From Apostichopus japonicus (taxonomy: Eukaryota; Echinodermata; Holothuroidea; Aspidochirotida; Stichopodidae), in NCBI RefSeq assembly GCF_037975245.1, contig NC_092577.1, positions 4,746,001-4,810,000 on the forward strand: a stretch of DNA of 64,000 bases, given 5' to 3'. Below are positions 24,301 through 37,000 of the stretch, piece after piece; within the stretch, counting starts at the first letter, position 1; each line of letters begins with the position of its first letter. The position numbers and the translations under genes were made by a program. The notes beneath the pieces are model-generated. The model made no database searches, was not told where the DNA came from, and saw only the letters and a list, made by a program, of their open reading frames with translations.

Positions 24301-27035
24301 CTGGCGCCCCCACCGGCCCCTCGTCTTACTATGACTATTCTCGTTATCCAGGAGCCCAAGCGTCGGCTGGTGTACACCGTACTTACCAGGGGGTGAACGG
24401 TTACGAGGTGCAGGATGGTAAAGCCCACGGTATGAAGGCAGTGGAACAGGGCATGTCTGTGTTGCATATCAGTCCAGGGGCTGGGGACAAGGTGACTGGG
24501 GGTGTGGTTGGCACTAATGGAAAGGTTGACCCAAGGACTGGTCAGACTGCTGGGACTGCTAGTTTTTCTCAAGCTGCTGCCGGTGGAGGTGGGGGTGCCC
24601 CGAGCGGGGGCGGTAAGCAGACGTCGTGGGCAGCCATTGCGAGTAAGCCGGCTAAGCCGCAGCCCAAAGCTAAATCAAAGAGCGGATCGCACGCCCCCGT
24701 GCCCACTCAGTTACCGAGTATGAAGCAGCCTATGGCTATCGGAACATGGAACACTGGAGACAAACCCGTGGGGAAGGTGGAGGGCCAGGCCCAACCTGCC
24801 CCCGTGCCGCAGCCGTCTAACGGATCCTATGCACCCCAAGCTGTGACACCCCAGAACACTCCCCCTGTCCAGGCTGTCCCACCGCAACCGGTGGTGAAGC
24901 CCGAGGAACTCCCCACCCCCCAGCAGGCATCTCAGATTCCACAGGGGAAGCAAGGATTTGGTAACCCTGAGCAAAGCGGACGGTCTCAGCCGCAGGCTGT
25001 GGTCCAACCGCAGCCCCAGAACCGCTGGGCCAACTCTCAGAATCATCACGGACGTTCTAGCAACAGCGGGGGTTACTCTACACGTTCTAATAATGCCAGA
25101 AACTCTGCTAATTCAGGAGGCTACTCATCCGGTGGTGGTGGTAGCAGTGGTGGAGGGGGCGGCGGTGGTGGGTTGTCCTCCGCGACTAGTGTAGTTCTGG
25201 AAAAATTGCGATCATCCAATGAGTACAATCCTTCGGATTTGAATTTGGAGTTGAAGAACGCCCGATTTTTTATTATCAAGAGTTACTCGGAAGACGACAT
25301 CCACCGTTCCATCAAGTACGGGATCTGGTGTAGCACCGAGCACGGTAATAAGCGGTTAGACTCTGCTTTCAAAGATAAAAAAGGGGACAAAGCCGGTGGC
25401 GCCATTTACCTTTTGTACAGCGTGAATGGCAGCGGACACTTTTGCGGTATCGCGGAGATGGTATCCTCCGTGGATTATAATACCAACACCGGTGTCTGGG
25501 CGCAGGACAAATGGAAAGGGAGATTCGACGTGAAATGGATCTACGTAAAGGATGTGCCGAACAATCAGCTGCGGCAAATCCGCTTAGAGAATAACGAAAA
25601 TAAGCCAGTGACGAACTCTAGGGACACGCAGGAGGTACCCCTGGATAAAGCCAAGCAGGTGGTTAAAATTATTCATGCCTATCGGCATACCACATCAATC
25701 TTTGACGACTTCAGCCACTACGAGAAACGGCAGGAGGAGGATTCGCAGCGCAAGGTAAGGTCCCTTCCCTGGTCAAGGTGGCGATGGGCTATGATCTGGT
25801 TGGCGTTCAATGGAACAGGCTAGAACCCTCTTTCTCATTCAAAGGGATATGCTAAGACCTCTGGTGCTATCAAAGGGATATGCTAGTAACCCGCCCTCCA
25901 TTATCATAAATAACAAACAAGGGTTTTTTCATTCAGGAGGACATATATTACTGTAGGGTTACTGTACATTGAGGCTCTATCATTCATAATGTTTCATGTA
26001 TTTCTCAGTCCTAGGGAGATGTGTTGACCACTTACGGTCAACTTAGTGAGTTAGTAGTATGTCCTACAGTCAAAGGGATTTAGTAGTAACTCTTACAGTC
26101 AAAGGGATTTAGTAGTACCTCCTACAGTCAAAGGGATTTAGTAGTACCTCCCTACAGTCAAAGGGATTTAGTAGTACCTCCCTACAGTCAAAGGGATTTA
26201 GTAGTGCCTCCTACAGTTAAAGGGATTTAGTAGTACCTCCTACGGCAAGGGATTTAGTAGTACCTCCCTACAGTCAAAGGGATTTAGTAGTACCTCCCTA
26301 CAGTCAAAGGGATTTAGTAGTGCCTCCTACAGTTAAAGGGATTTAGTAGTACCTCCTACGGCAAGGGATTTAGTAGTACCTCCCTACAGTCAAAGGGATT
26401 TAGTAGTACCTCCTACAGTCAAAGGGATTTAGTAGTACCTCCTACAGTCAAATGGATTTAGTAGTACCTCCTACAGTCAAAGGGATTTAGTAGTACCTCC
26501 TACAGTCAAAGGGATTTAGTAGTACCTCCCTACAGTCAAAGGGATTTAGTAGTACCTCCTACAGCAAGGGATTAAGTAGTACCTTCCTACAGTCAAAGGG
26601 ATTTACTAGTACTGTACCTCCTATGGTCAAGGGATTTAGTAGTGCCTCCTACAGTCAAAGTGTCACATTATTAACCATTTTAGTTTCAAAGGGTTATGCT
26701 TTGGATCTACAGTATGTCACTGTGACAATGATGCATCAGGAATTCTTCTTAGGATATGGCAGAACCTCTGTTACATTCAGGGCTTCTTTAAGTTACGAGA
26801 GGAACACACTGAGACTAGCTTAAGGTGTTTGGGATTACGGAGTTGGGAGAAGGATCTGATATGATGGTCCTGTTGATGTGTTGAGTAAGCTGCTTTAATT
26901 GTGGTCGGGTTGTAACAACTAAGTAACTGGTCCGTCTGTGTGTGGTCTGGTTATACTCATAAACTGCTAATTTACTTTTCTTAATTTTCGTTTCTCTCTC
27001 AGACACGACCATCTCGTGGCGGTCATCGCAACTGA
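21307..27035 (+). CDS. YTHDF: YTHDF, cytoplasmic m6A reader (5 exons)
   Basis: Complete gene. Exons 21307-21333, 23199-23223, 23724-23803, 24021-25754 and 27003-27035 total 1,899 nt or 632 residues, with all junctions GT..AG and in frame. The protein binds N6-methyladenosine in mRNA and controls its decay and translation. The N-terminal two thirds are low-complexity and rich in Y, P, Q and G, with the family block [17 protein letters not shown]. The YTH domain covers about residues 450-590: [64 protein letters not shown]. The aromatic cage is intact as W480, W537 and W542. A glycine run (about 410-430) precedes it. The last exon adds only ten residues ([10 protein letters not shown]). Exon 1 encodes just nine, MSAAGNVEQ, like vertebrate YTHDF starts. 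One gene is expected here, against three vertebrate paralogues. Confidence 0.97.
21400..23198 (+). other. YTHDF intron 1
   Basis: A 1.87-kb intron (21334-23198), AT-rich. Small open frames (for example 21551-21796, 22833-23045) have no family features. I see no other gene. Confidence 0.6.
26035..26665. repeat. Minisatellite in the last YTHDF intron
   Basis: About 20 tandem copies of a 28-30 bp unit, GGATTTAGTAGTACCTCC plus TACAGTCAAAG. One-base length changes (CTCC against CTCCC) and a shorter TACGGCAAG variant recur in a block pattern. It fills half of the 1,248-bp intron between the long YTH exon and the ten-residue final exon. Confidence 0.95.
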
Positions 27036-27247
27036 AATGATGAATACTGTAAACGTTGAAGCCAGTGTGGGTGTCGTTAGACTTCTTTATAATGTAGTTA
27101 GAACAAAAAGGAAAGACAATACGAGTTAACCTTATCTTTACAAGTGGAATTTCCGTGCATCGTTTACTCGAGGAATTTGTGATGGGCATGTGGCAACCAA
27201 GCGTAGTCGACCTTATTTGACACCAAAAAATATTTGACTTTCAAAAC

Positions 27248-27253
27248 AATAAA
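27248..27253 (+). terminator. Candidate YTHDF poly(A) signal
   Basis: AATAAA lies 213 bp after the YTHDF stop. YTHDF transcripts often have longer 3' UTRs, so more distal signals (for example AATAAA at 31090-31095) may also be used. Confidence 0.4.
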
Positions 27254-27259
27254 GAGATA

Positions 27260-30200
27260 ACCCGAGTTTTACGAGTGGAACCGAACAGATTGTTGACTTT
27301 GCTCCGCCGTGAAAAAAAAAAATCCCCGGTTAACTGAGATTTGTTTGAAGAGTCCGGGGACATGGCTCAGGGTAATTGATGTGACCTTTGGCAGATAATG
27401 ACCTCGCTCATGCAAAAAACATAACGTGAAGAGACGTTCTTTCTTGTATGCGGAGCATTATAGCGTTGAAACAGAAGACTTTTCAAACTTGGAAGCAGGA
27501 CTGCAGAAATTTACCGCTGTCACTTTTTTCCTCTCTATCTCTCATTCACATTTGTTTTCTTTTTTTTTGTATTAGCATCGGTCGTCCATCAGGAGTTAGC
27601 AAAATTTGGCATCTGGACTAAACAGCCATGCACTGTAATTAGCACAAACATTTTCTAGCGTGTGTTTTGAGTGATATAAACACTGGGATAGTATCACAAT
27701 CTAACTGAATTTTGCCCACGAGTGGGTAAGGTCCGTGCAGCTCGCTAGCTTTCCTCAAATTATGCTGTTAAAAATGACAAAAAAGGACGAAAAATGTAAG
27801 CAAACATTCGGTCTATTGTATCATGGTCTCTAAGAGGTCAGTGGTACTGGGTACTTAGCAAACTTCTCAAAAGATGCCACAGGGAGATATTTTTTGGTAC
27901 TTCTGGAGCTTGAGAATTTATTTAGACGTTTATCTTTGGTGAAATGCTCTGTCCTGTTTCCGTCTATGGATCTCTACTTTCACTCCCACAATGCAACAGT
28001 CCACCACATTGTCCGTTAACCAGGTATACTCGAGCACAGGATAAATCACACCTGGGAATGCGTCGCGTCCCTCTGGAAGACCTCTTTTGTCGTGTAAGGT
28101 GTGGAGTCATATCCTCGTCGATCTAAGTACGGAATGAACATGGATCCACCTTTAGCCTCGGTCTCTACCCAGATTACTACTTTTGCAGATGCTGGGTTAT
28201 TTTTCTTTATACAGGGATAGCAGAGAATCATTTCTCGTTACTACGCTACAGGGCTTGTGGTATTTGCAACACTAGTATAACAATGCTCGGCACAAACTTG
28301 TGCATAAATGTTTTGTTAAAGTTTGCTAAGTAAAGACAGGCTGAATCATATTAGTTGCTAAACACAGAAATTTTGTAAATCAGAATGTTTCACTTGGTGA
28401 TGTGAAGACTGGGAAGAAAGTGATAGGGTGTGGGTGGGGGGGGGGGGTGAGGGTGATTCAGGGAGGTTTGTTAATCCCTTGCAAAGCAGTAAATCTCAAT
28501 ATGCAAACTAAAGGCCCAAGGTATATTTTGTCAAATGGTGAAATTATTTTCTCAACATTTCAATTCCAGAAATGAGAAGCCTTTTATATTATGTAAAACT
28601 TTGGAGCGAGCTTGTACTAGCACGTTTGCCCGTTGAGCCTAGCACTGTTCCATTTTAAAGTGTCTGGTAATACAGCAGAGACTTCATCCAAACTACAAAA
28701 TGGATGAGACTTCCGACATGTATGTGCACAAGTGCTACAGTTAACAGCGGAAGAATTGTACAGACCGCCAACGTTCTTGACAAAGTACTCATTTTGGTTT
28801 CCAAATTAGTGACTTATAATTGCATATTGGTTTGTCTTGTAGATCTCTGTGTCACCTGGAGCAAACCATAAAGTAGTATTGACACACATAGTTTGATACC
28901 CTTCATTCCAGCCAAGAGATTGTTAAAATCATTTGTTTACTCCACCAGTTGGCAAGTTATGTCAAATTCAAGCAATCCAGGGGGATGTGTACAAGATATT
29001 ATTTTGACGCCTCACAAAGTTTAACATATTCCTAGCTTTCAGAGTGCAAACCTCTTGTCTTATTTCATCCTTTCTTGTGCAATGGTTTAGTGGGCTAAAG
29101 GAGTTTTTCTTGTTCATCTGGTCATGCTGTTAACAGTTCGATATGGTATAACCAGATGTGATTAAAAGCTGTTTTTAAGATATCACTGGAGTTCTGAAAA
29201 TGACATGGCTTCCTCACATTACCTGTCACAGCACAACCACAGCACACTAAACTTTACGATTTCTAGTCGGTGATTTAGTTGTGGAAGGTTTTGAAAAGCA
29301 TTTGGGTAGTTACTGAAGTTGGCAGCTTCTGTCAAGTCATTATCTCTTAAAGACGGAGTCAGGATTTTTAATTGAAATGTAGAAAATACTCTAGAGAATA
29401 ATATTTAAACGTGACAGTATCAAAAAGGAAACGTTTTCTTTATTGCACCAGCCAAAATTTGGTAAATTAAGTGAAAAGAATTTAAAAAGAGAGTTCAGGT
29501 AAGATATGAAAGCTTTGGTATTATGTTTGTTCTCTGTAAGTCCATAAAAAATTCAGTTGCTTGGTTCATATCTCTCTCTCTCTCAAAGGAAAAATGGATT
29601 CATCTGGAGAAAGTACACAGTCACTAACATTATTGGATGATAAATTCTTATCGATAATACAGAAAAACACATTTGCCATTTCATTGATATCCAAAAACCC
29701 TGTCATTTAGCTCTAATGTATTTATGGTCACATTGGTGTAAGATACAAAAAGCATTTTTATACACAAAGACAAGACAAAAAGAATGTTTGTCTTGAACAT
29801 TTCTAGAACTTGTGGCGTGACCCAGAATTAATTATTGCCAGTCATTGTTTGTTTGTGTTTGATGTAACGAGAACGTGATCAACGCGAGTCTTCGTATGAA
29901 TTGGTGCTGTGATTTATAAAGAGTTCTGTCGGGGTTGTCATGGATCATTGTCAAAAATGTCTAGTTTTTTTTGTTCTTTTTTGGCAGTAAACAAATTTAC
30001 ATTTTGGCTACATAATGGGTTTAAGAAAGAAGAGAAAACACAATAGGTTTTTTTGTTTTTTTTTACGTCCAGTTGTGAGTTACCAAAATATCTCAAATGT
30101 TGAATCTTGTTTTTCTATCCACTGAATTTCCTTCGTTAATGTCACCAATGTTTTTATCGTTTGATACTTCGATGGTAGTAAACTACCAGTTTGATGTTCG

Positions 30201-33060
30201 GGACAGACCACAGTCTGTTTTTGTTGTTGTTGCAAGTTCATGAAAAACTGCAAAGGTTCTTATGTCACTGTCTACTGATTGTATCGCGACATGACCTTTT
30301 CTCCTCCAAATCCATGTGGGGGTGGAAGATTTCTTGCGGTACCAAGTCGAGGGGTTAAATGGGGAAAAATGTGATTCATTTTAAGCTAGATTTACATTTG
30401 CTGATATTTTCAGTCACTGGGTTTGGATAGAGAATGCCTGTCACTACATCAGGTGGAGTGCAACCCTCCCCCTTTAACTTTATTCTGAGCAGTCTTATTG
30501 AGCAAATGACAAGTGTCTCAGAGGTGAGTTCAAGCCTCCTTGAAGCCCAATTGTGAGAGTATTCTGTTATATAAGATAATTTTGGGTGTTATGTGGGCAT
30601 TCTACACCTTGACGGATAATCCATCAGGTATGATCCATCAGGGATGATCCATCAGGGATGATCCATCAGGGATAATCCATCAGGGAGGTCAGGTAGTCAT
30701 GTGTCATGACCCTTAAGCTTTCTTCACTTTTGGGTGATCAAGCTAGGCAGCGTAAACTCCACCATCTGAGTATAACAAGAAATCATTATTTCCCCGAAGA
30801 GGAAGTACAAACAAGTGATTGACATGTGAGTACCCGTCCACAACAAGTTTGGTACTTAATAACTCTTGATACACTTTAAGTGTGCCATGCATGATTCACA
30901 AGGACCCCAAAATATATTCACATCCATGCAAGTCAAATGAGGTCGGTTGTTGTGTTCACAAACCGGTATAGTACGAAGGCTAGTTTCGGCCTCTCCAGTG
31001 GTTTCAATTTTTTTGGTTTTAGATTTTAAATTTCTCAGTTATTTCTGACATCGTTTGGTTGTTACACCCATGGCCCTTGAAGTACTCGTAATAAACATGT
31101 ATCCCTCTCTATTTCATTTCATTTTCTTTTTTTTCCTGTCGGGAAGAAAAGCATTTCATATTTCTCTTTATCGACCAGAGTGTCTTATACCACTCATTAA
31201 AAGAAGTAGACCTTCTTGATGAAACAATTTTGGCAGTAAATTTTGGAAGTTCATTTGCATTGTTATTTGGTCACTGAAGTAGTAAGACCCATGATTCTTT
31301 TGCACGTGTCGTTTGGTGCAACGTTGAGTTTAATGTGACCCCACACAGGTATTTGTCATTTGTCAGTTCTTTTTAATGTACAAGTTCAATCCTTTTAAAG
31401 TATACCCTGAAAAGATTTGCAGTCTTAATTTTGTTTGAGATCCCTTAGAATTCTTCGCTCTGCGTAATAGTACAGAGTCTTAAGTTTGTTTTAATGTTAT
31501 ATGAGTTATGTACGATCAGTTTTGTTCAATTAGGTGTAAAAATCTGCATATTGGAAGGAAGTCTTATTAAAAAATTAAAGAGGGTTATTTTATGTTGTGA
31601 CACTCAACATTTCTAAATTTTGCAGAAAAGGATTAACTGTTTTGCTAAAGATTTATGTCAAAATCGTGGCCATATCACAGGCATTGGAAAAGTGTTATTT
31701 TTTTTCCATTAAAATGGATTCGGGGGTAAATAGAAATGGGAGGGGGGGCAGGGTGGGTCTGCTCTATTTCATTTGTGTATCGAAAATTGAGTTACTTAGC
31801 ATCAGATTTCAGAAGGCAAAGTATTTTCATTTCCCACAATGTTTGTGTGTGTGATGCTCCATATAGGAAAGTTACATTTGCAAGTAGTCAGTATGAACAG
31901 ACAAATATAACCATGATAGTTGACATTTTATCAAGTTTCTTGTCATTTATTGTTTTATCATTACTCTTCTTTTGTATTCCACAATAAGAAAAAAAATTAT
32001 GATATCTAACAGAATTGAGACCAAAAAATTTCTAATGTTTTCCTTTTTACGTTGCTTCTAAACTTGACAGTTCAACCACTTTGAGCTTTATATATATTTT
32101 TTTTAATCTCAACTTTCATACTCTTTTTTTTTTTTCCTTCAATTTCCTAAAACTAAAAGTGGTTATTGAAGTTTTTTTCCTGAAGAAGTTATTCCACTTG
32201 GATGGTTTGTACAAAAATTGCTGTCATCATAAGACGACTGAAATTAATTTCTCCGACAATTGCACAGATCATTGAGTGGAGACCCTTTACTTCCAGACTT
32301 AAAATAATAATTGAAAACCAAAATTTGTTTAAGTATGATAGGCTTATCAAATTTGACCCCATTGTATCCCCCAGTTGGACACCCACGCCCCACTCTCTCT
32401 CTCTCTGTGTCATCACTTGCCATTATGCCACTGCCTAAGAACCAGAAGGTCACAATCAGATTCATGTAGCCTATGTTTTAACCTCAAACTACAAAATATT
32501 CTGAATAAGTTATTTCCAGGTGTTAATAAAACACCTCATATACATGATGGTAATTGGTGTACGGTAAATTCGTGATAGTAAGGGCAACAGTGTTATTTTG
32601 AAAGATGTTGGTGATGACAATCACACAGATTTCGCTCAGTGGTTTAGTTCTATCCTTCAGCTACGTGATTTATCTATTGCACGACCAGATTCCCGCCAGG
32701 AAGAGAAAGACTTAAAGTTCTAATACTCGGTAGTCAAACAGCTCGAAGCAAGGAAAAATTTCCCTAACTTCCAAGCATAAGCCGAAATTCACTGTAATAT
32801 TCCGCTTAACTTCATAGGTATAACAGAACGCCAATTTGGAGACAGGCAAAGTTTCCGTACACCACCAATATATACTAGTTCAGGCACAAGGGACCATTGA
32901 CCACTAGTAGAGGACGAATGCGTCCTTAATTGAAGAGCTGCCTCCGTGTTCCCCCAGAATTTAATAGAGAACACCAATAGTCAGTGCAAGGTCATTTGAT
33001 ATGAACAAATGTTATATGTATTCTCATTTTTCTGTAAATACGTGTACGTTTATAACAAAT
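27260..33060. other. YTHDF 3' flank / intergenic DNA, no gene seen
   Basis: About 5.8 kb without a supportable exon. It holds a short tandem GATCCATCAGG-type repeat (30625-30695), T-rich stretches and (CT)n near 29573. Part may be long YTHDF 3' UTR. Open frames here are short and look random. Confidence 0.45.
30625..30695. repeat. Short tandem repeat, about 15-bp unit
   Basis: Five copies of a GATGATCCATCAGGG-like unit in a row. Confidence 0.85.
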
Positions 33061-33190
33061 TTCAGACCATTGTCGATCCCTGTAATAAATTGGAAGCATA
33101 GTAGTAACAGTTCACCTTTTCACATGAGTCGGTGGTCTGTACGTGAGTTCCAATAGTACGTACACTGCATGCAGTACGATCGAATCAAAG
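33060..33190 (+). other. Candidate 5' UTR exon of the MIC26/27 gene
   Basis: Because an acceptor directly precedes the ATG at 34082, a non-coding first exon is needed. ATCAAAG followed by GTAAGTTAGG at 33184-33200 is the best donor in the preceding kilobase. The 5' limit is a guess. Transcript data would settle it. Confidence 0.3.
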
Positions 33191-34081
33191 GTAAGTTAGG
33201 ATACTACTCCTGAGTCACCGATTGCATGATTTAAGGTCAAAGCATAACTCTCCAAACAAATCATCGATTTTCTGAATATTAATGTCTGTCATAAAGCATA
33301 TCATTTCATAAGTAAAGTGACTCCGCTGCCTAGGCCCCAACTCTAAGCTTTCTACTCTGTACCGTTAGGTTTGTACTATGTTACTGCATTCCGTTGTGGG
33401 CATATGACCTACAGCATTGGTACCGATTTCGCGAATCAAAATAATATTCGGCAAAATAAAAATAATAATAATAATAAAAGGTGGTGAGAACGATTCACTG
33501 ATCGTCGGTTTAATACGGGTGACACTCATGCTTTACAAGCAGATAATCCTTTAAATAAGCTTATAATGATGCTTATTAACCCGATCATCAGTTCAATATT
33601 GTTGCACTGGTGCATATTTAGGCCTAGGCTAGGCCTACTTCGTTGGTTCGAAAAGTAAAGTAGCCTAAAGCTGTCGTGCTTGTTTACCTGAGCCGTCGAC
33701 TGTAAAAAAGCGATAGAATGTTGACTTTTTACCTGGTCGACATTCCTTTATACAATGTTCAGAGAAAATTTTCACAGATATTTTGTTGTAGCCCTAGGAC
33801 GATAATAGAAAGCTACGATACTGAAGATGATCATTTGTGTTACTGTACTGAAGTAACATAAGCCTAAATAGCAAACACTGAGAGTGACATAGAATGAATG
33901 ATTAAACCCTAGTAATACAGTATATACTTGATCTCTTACCGATTCACTGCAATTTTGACCAAAGAAGTTTCTGATACTTAACATAAGGAGGAAACAATGG
34001 AAGTTTCACCGCAATTGTACAGTAGGAAATTTGATGCTATGCTTCTCTGACCCGAGGGTACGTCTTCACTGTTCTCTTTAG

Positions 34082-37000
34082 ATGTTTCGTGTTGTGAAGT
34101 ACGCCACCCTAGGGTCGGCCCCAGTTGTGTCATTTGGCTTTATGAAGGTGGAGGCTGCAGAGAAGTCGTCCGGGAACAAGGTGTTAGTCAGACCAAAGGA
34201 TTTACCTCTGTATTCAGAAGATAAACTAGAGTGGGAGGTACAAGTGGAGGAACGAGAAAACAATGCCCTTGAAGAGGGGATATCGGTAGTGCGCCAACAG
34301 ATATGGAAGTTATCAGATGCTTGCCAGGTTTGTATTAGAAGTAGTTATGATATCGGCAACTTGGATAAAAATCTCACCACACCCACCCTCATTGCCCTTG
34401 TACCCTCCTCTCTATTTTCCATCCTGTTTGCTCCCCTACCACCCCTTATTTCCACTCCCATCCTGTTTTCTTCACTCCCATCCCTTCCCTCTACTGAGAC
34501 TCCTGTCTTGCCCCCTGCCATGCTCTTCTCTATCCACTCATATTTCCATTTCTCCTTTGACATTCCAGACCCTCTGTTTCCATCTTGGACATTCCACTCC
34601 AACCCCCATCTCTCCACTTCAATCAGCATCTCTCCACTCCCTCCCCTGTCCATTTACTGAAACCCCTGTCTTCCATGCCCATCTCTCTCCACTCCTTTTT
34701 TCCATCTCTCTAATGACATCCTCACCACTGTGTCCATCCCTGTTGTTCTACTCTCACCCCTTCTCTCCACTCCCATCTCCTCTCTGTTTCCTCCTCTATC
34801 CGTCCACTGAGAGCCCTGTCTTCCCCATCCATGCGCATCCCTCCTCTTCCATTCCCATCTCACCATTGACATCATCATCCCCTGGTTGTTCCAATTCCAA
34901 CCCTTCTCTCCACTCCTATCCTCTTCCCTTAACTCCCATCCTCTTCTCTCCACCACTCCCATCTCTGTACCTCCAAGAAAAACACTGTCACCCCCTGTAT
35001 AATGCCCATCTTTTCACTCCCATCTCAATCTCTCCATTGGCATTTTTCTTGTCTTCGCTCCACTCTCGTCTTGTCAAAATCACTGTAAGTTGTGAGGAAG
35101 TTACTTTAAATTTGTCTGTGCATTTTTTATTTGGACCCTTCACTGTTTTCAGATCTATTGATTTGTAGAAATTCCACCAAACTTTCTATGGTGTGTTCAG
35201 TATATCTTACTTGTTTTAAAGTTTTCAGTTTAAACTGTAGGAAAGTTTGCAACAAATGTTTCTTTGTACCCTGTTCATGACTACTTAACTGTACAGCCTT
35301 CAAGCAGATGGTTCCAACATTTAGCAATGTAAATGGTATTGTCCATGAAAGATAAACTGACAGCTAATTTGTTATCGTATTTTCTAATTTTAAGGGAGCT
35401 GTTGACACCACAAAGACAGTATACAACAAAGTGGAGAAGACAACAACAGGTATGTGGGAACAACTTTAATATTTCTTGATATCTAAACTCTGAGAAAGAA
35501 CAACATTGTGGGGCGACTAGATTTGCAGTACAAACTTTTACAGTTTGATGTTTCGAACTTTAATACATTAGCAAAAAAAACTGTCTATGTTACATTAAAG
35601 CATCATGTCTGTTTAGGTACTTCATTTTGTTCATTTATTAGTTGTAGTTTAGGTTTATATCTGTCATAATCTGAATAAATGTTAAGAGTTTTATATATCT
35701 GTAGTACTGGCTACCTCTGTTGAGGTAGGCTCTTTCATGCCCTCAGACTATAAACTGGTCCAGTTCGTCTCACAGGATACCTCTATGAGGTTGATTGTTC
35801 CATGCACTCAGACTATAAACTGGTTCAGGTCGACTGACTGGCTACCTCTATGAGGTAGTCTCTTTCATGCCCTCAAGACTATAAAACTGGTTCAGTTCGT
35901 TTCACAGGCTACCTCTACAAGGTAGGCGCTTCCATGCCCTCCGACAAAAAAACTGGTTCAGGTCGTCTGACTGGCTAGTAGCTACCTCTACAAGGTAGGC
36001 GCTTCCATGCCCTCAGATTATAAACTGGTTCAGTACGTCTGACTGGCTAGTGGCTACCTCTATGAGGTTGGCTCTTCGAGGTCCTCAGACTATAAACTGG
36101 TTCAGGTCGTCTGACTGGCTAGTGGCTACCTCTACGAGGTAGGCGCTTCCATGCCCTCAGATTATAAACTGGTTCAGGTCGTCTGACTGGCTAGTGGCTA
36201 CCTCTACAAGGTATGCGCTTCCATGCCCTCAGATTATAAACTGGTTCAGTACGTCTGACTGGCTAGTGGCTACCTCTATGAGGTTGGCTCTTCGAGGTCC
36301 TCAGACTATAAACTGGTTCAGGTCGTCTGACTGGCTAGTGGCTACCTCTACGAGGTAGGCGCTTCCATGCCCTCAGATTATAAACTGGTTCAGGTCGTCT
36401 GACTGGCTAGTGGCTACCTCTATGAGGTTGGCTCTTCCAGGTCCTTAGGCTATAAACTGGTTCAGGTCGTCTGACTGGTTACCTCTATGAGGTTGGCTGT
36501 TCCATGCCCTCAGACTATAAACTGGTTCAGTTTGTCTGACTGGCTAGTGGTTACCTCTGTTAGGTAGGCTCTTCCATGTCCTCAAGACTATAAATTGATT
36601 CAGGTCAACTGACTGGCTCTTTCATGCCCTCAGCATCTCTCTTTCTTGGTGAGATTCAGTCATTATTCAATGCTTCTCTTTCCTGTTAAATACAGATGTC
36701 GTCACTTACATCAAAACAGAAGAAGGATTCTTTCCCAGAGCCGGAGTGATTGGTTTAGCAGGTCTGACAGGGATCGTTCTAGCCAGGAAAGGTAATTTAT
36801 TCAGGACTGATTTAATCGATGTTGACTTCATGGACAACCAGTTCTGTCATCTCTCTTGAACTGCAAAAGATTTTTTACAAAGAAAAATGTTTGATAAAGT
36901 GGAAGTACAGCAAATATTCAAAATTTGCATCATGTAATGCATCCTAATAAATGACGGAACATTCATAAAATAATAGGCTTTCTTGACAGACTGTGCGATA

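Noticed and set aside
24234-25577. Several 70-136 codon frames on both strands over the long YTHDF exon
   Set aside because: Shadows of the YTHDF reading frame, which is supported by an intact YTH domain.
34317-35168. 283-codon proline/serine-rich frame
   Set aside because: It lies in the pyrimidine-rich degenerate repeat of MIC26/27 intron 1 and begins inside the true exon in the wrong frame.
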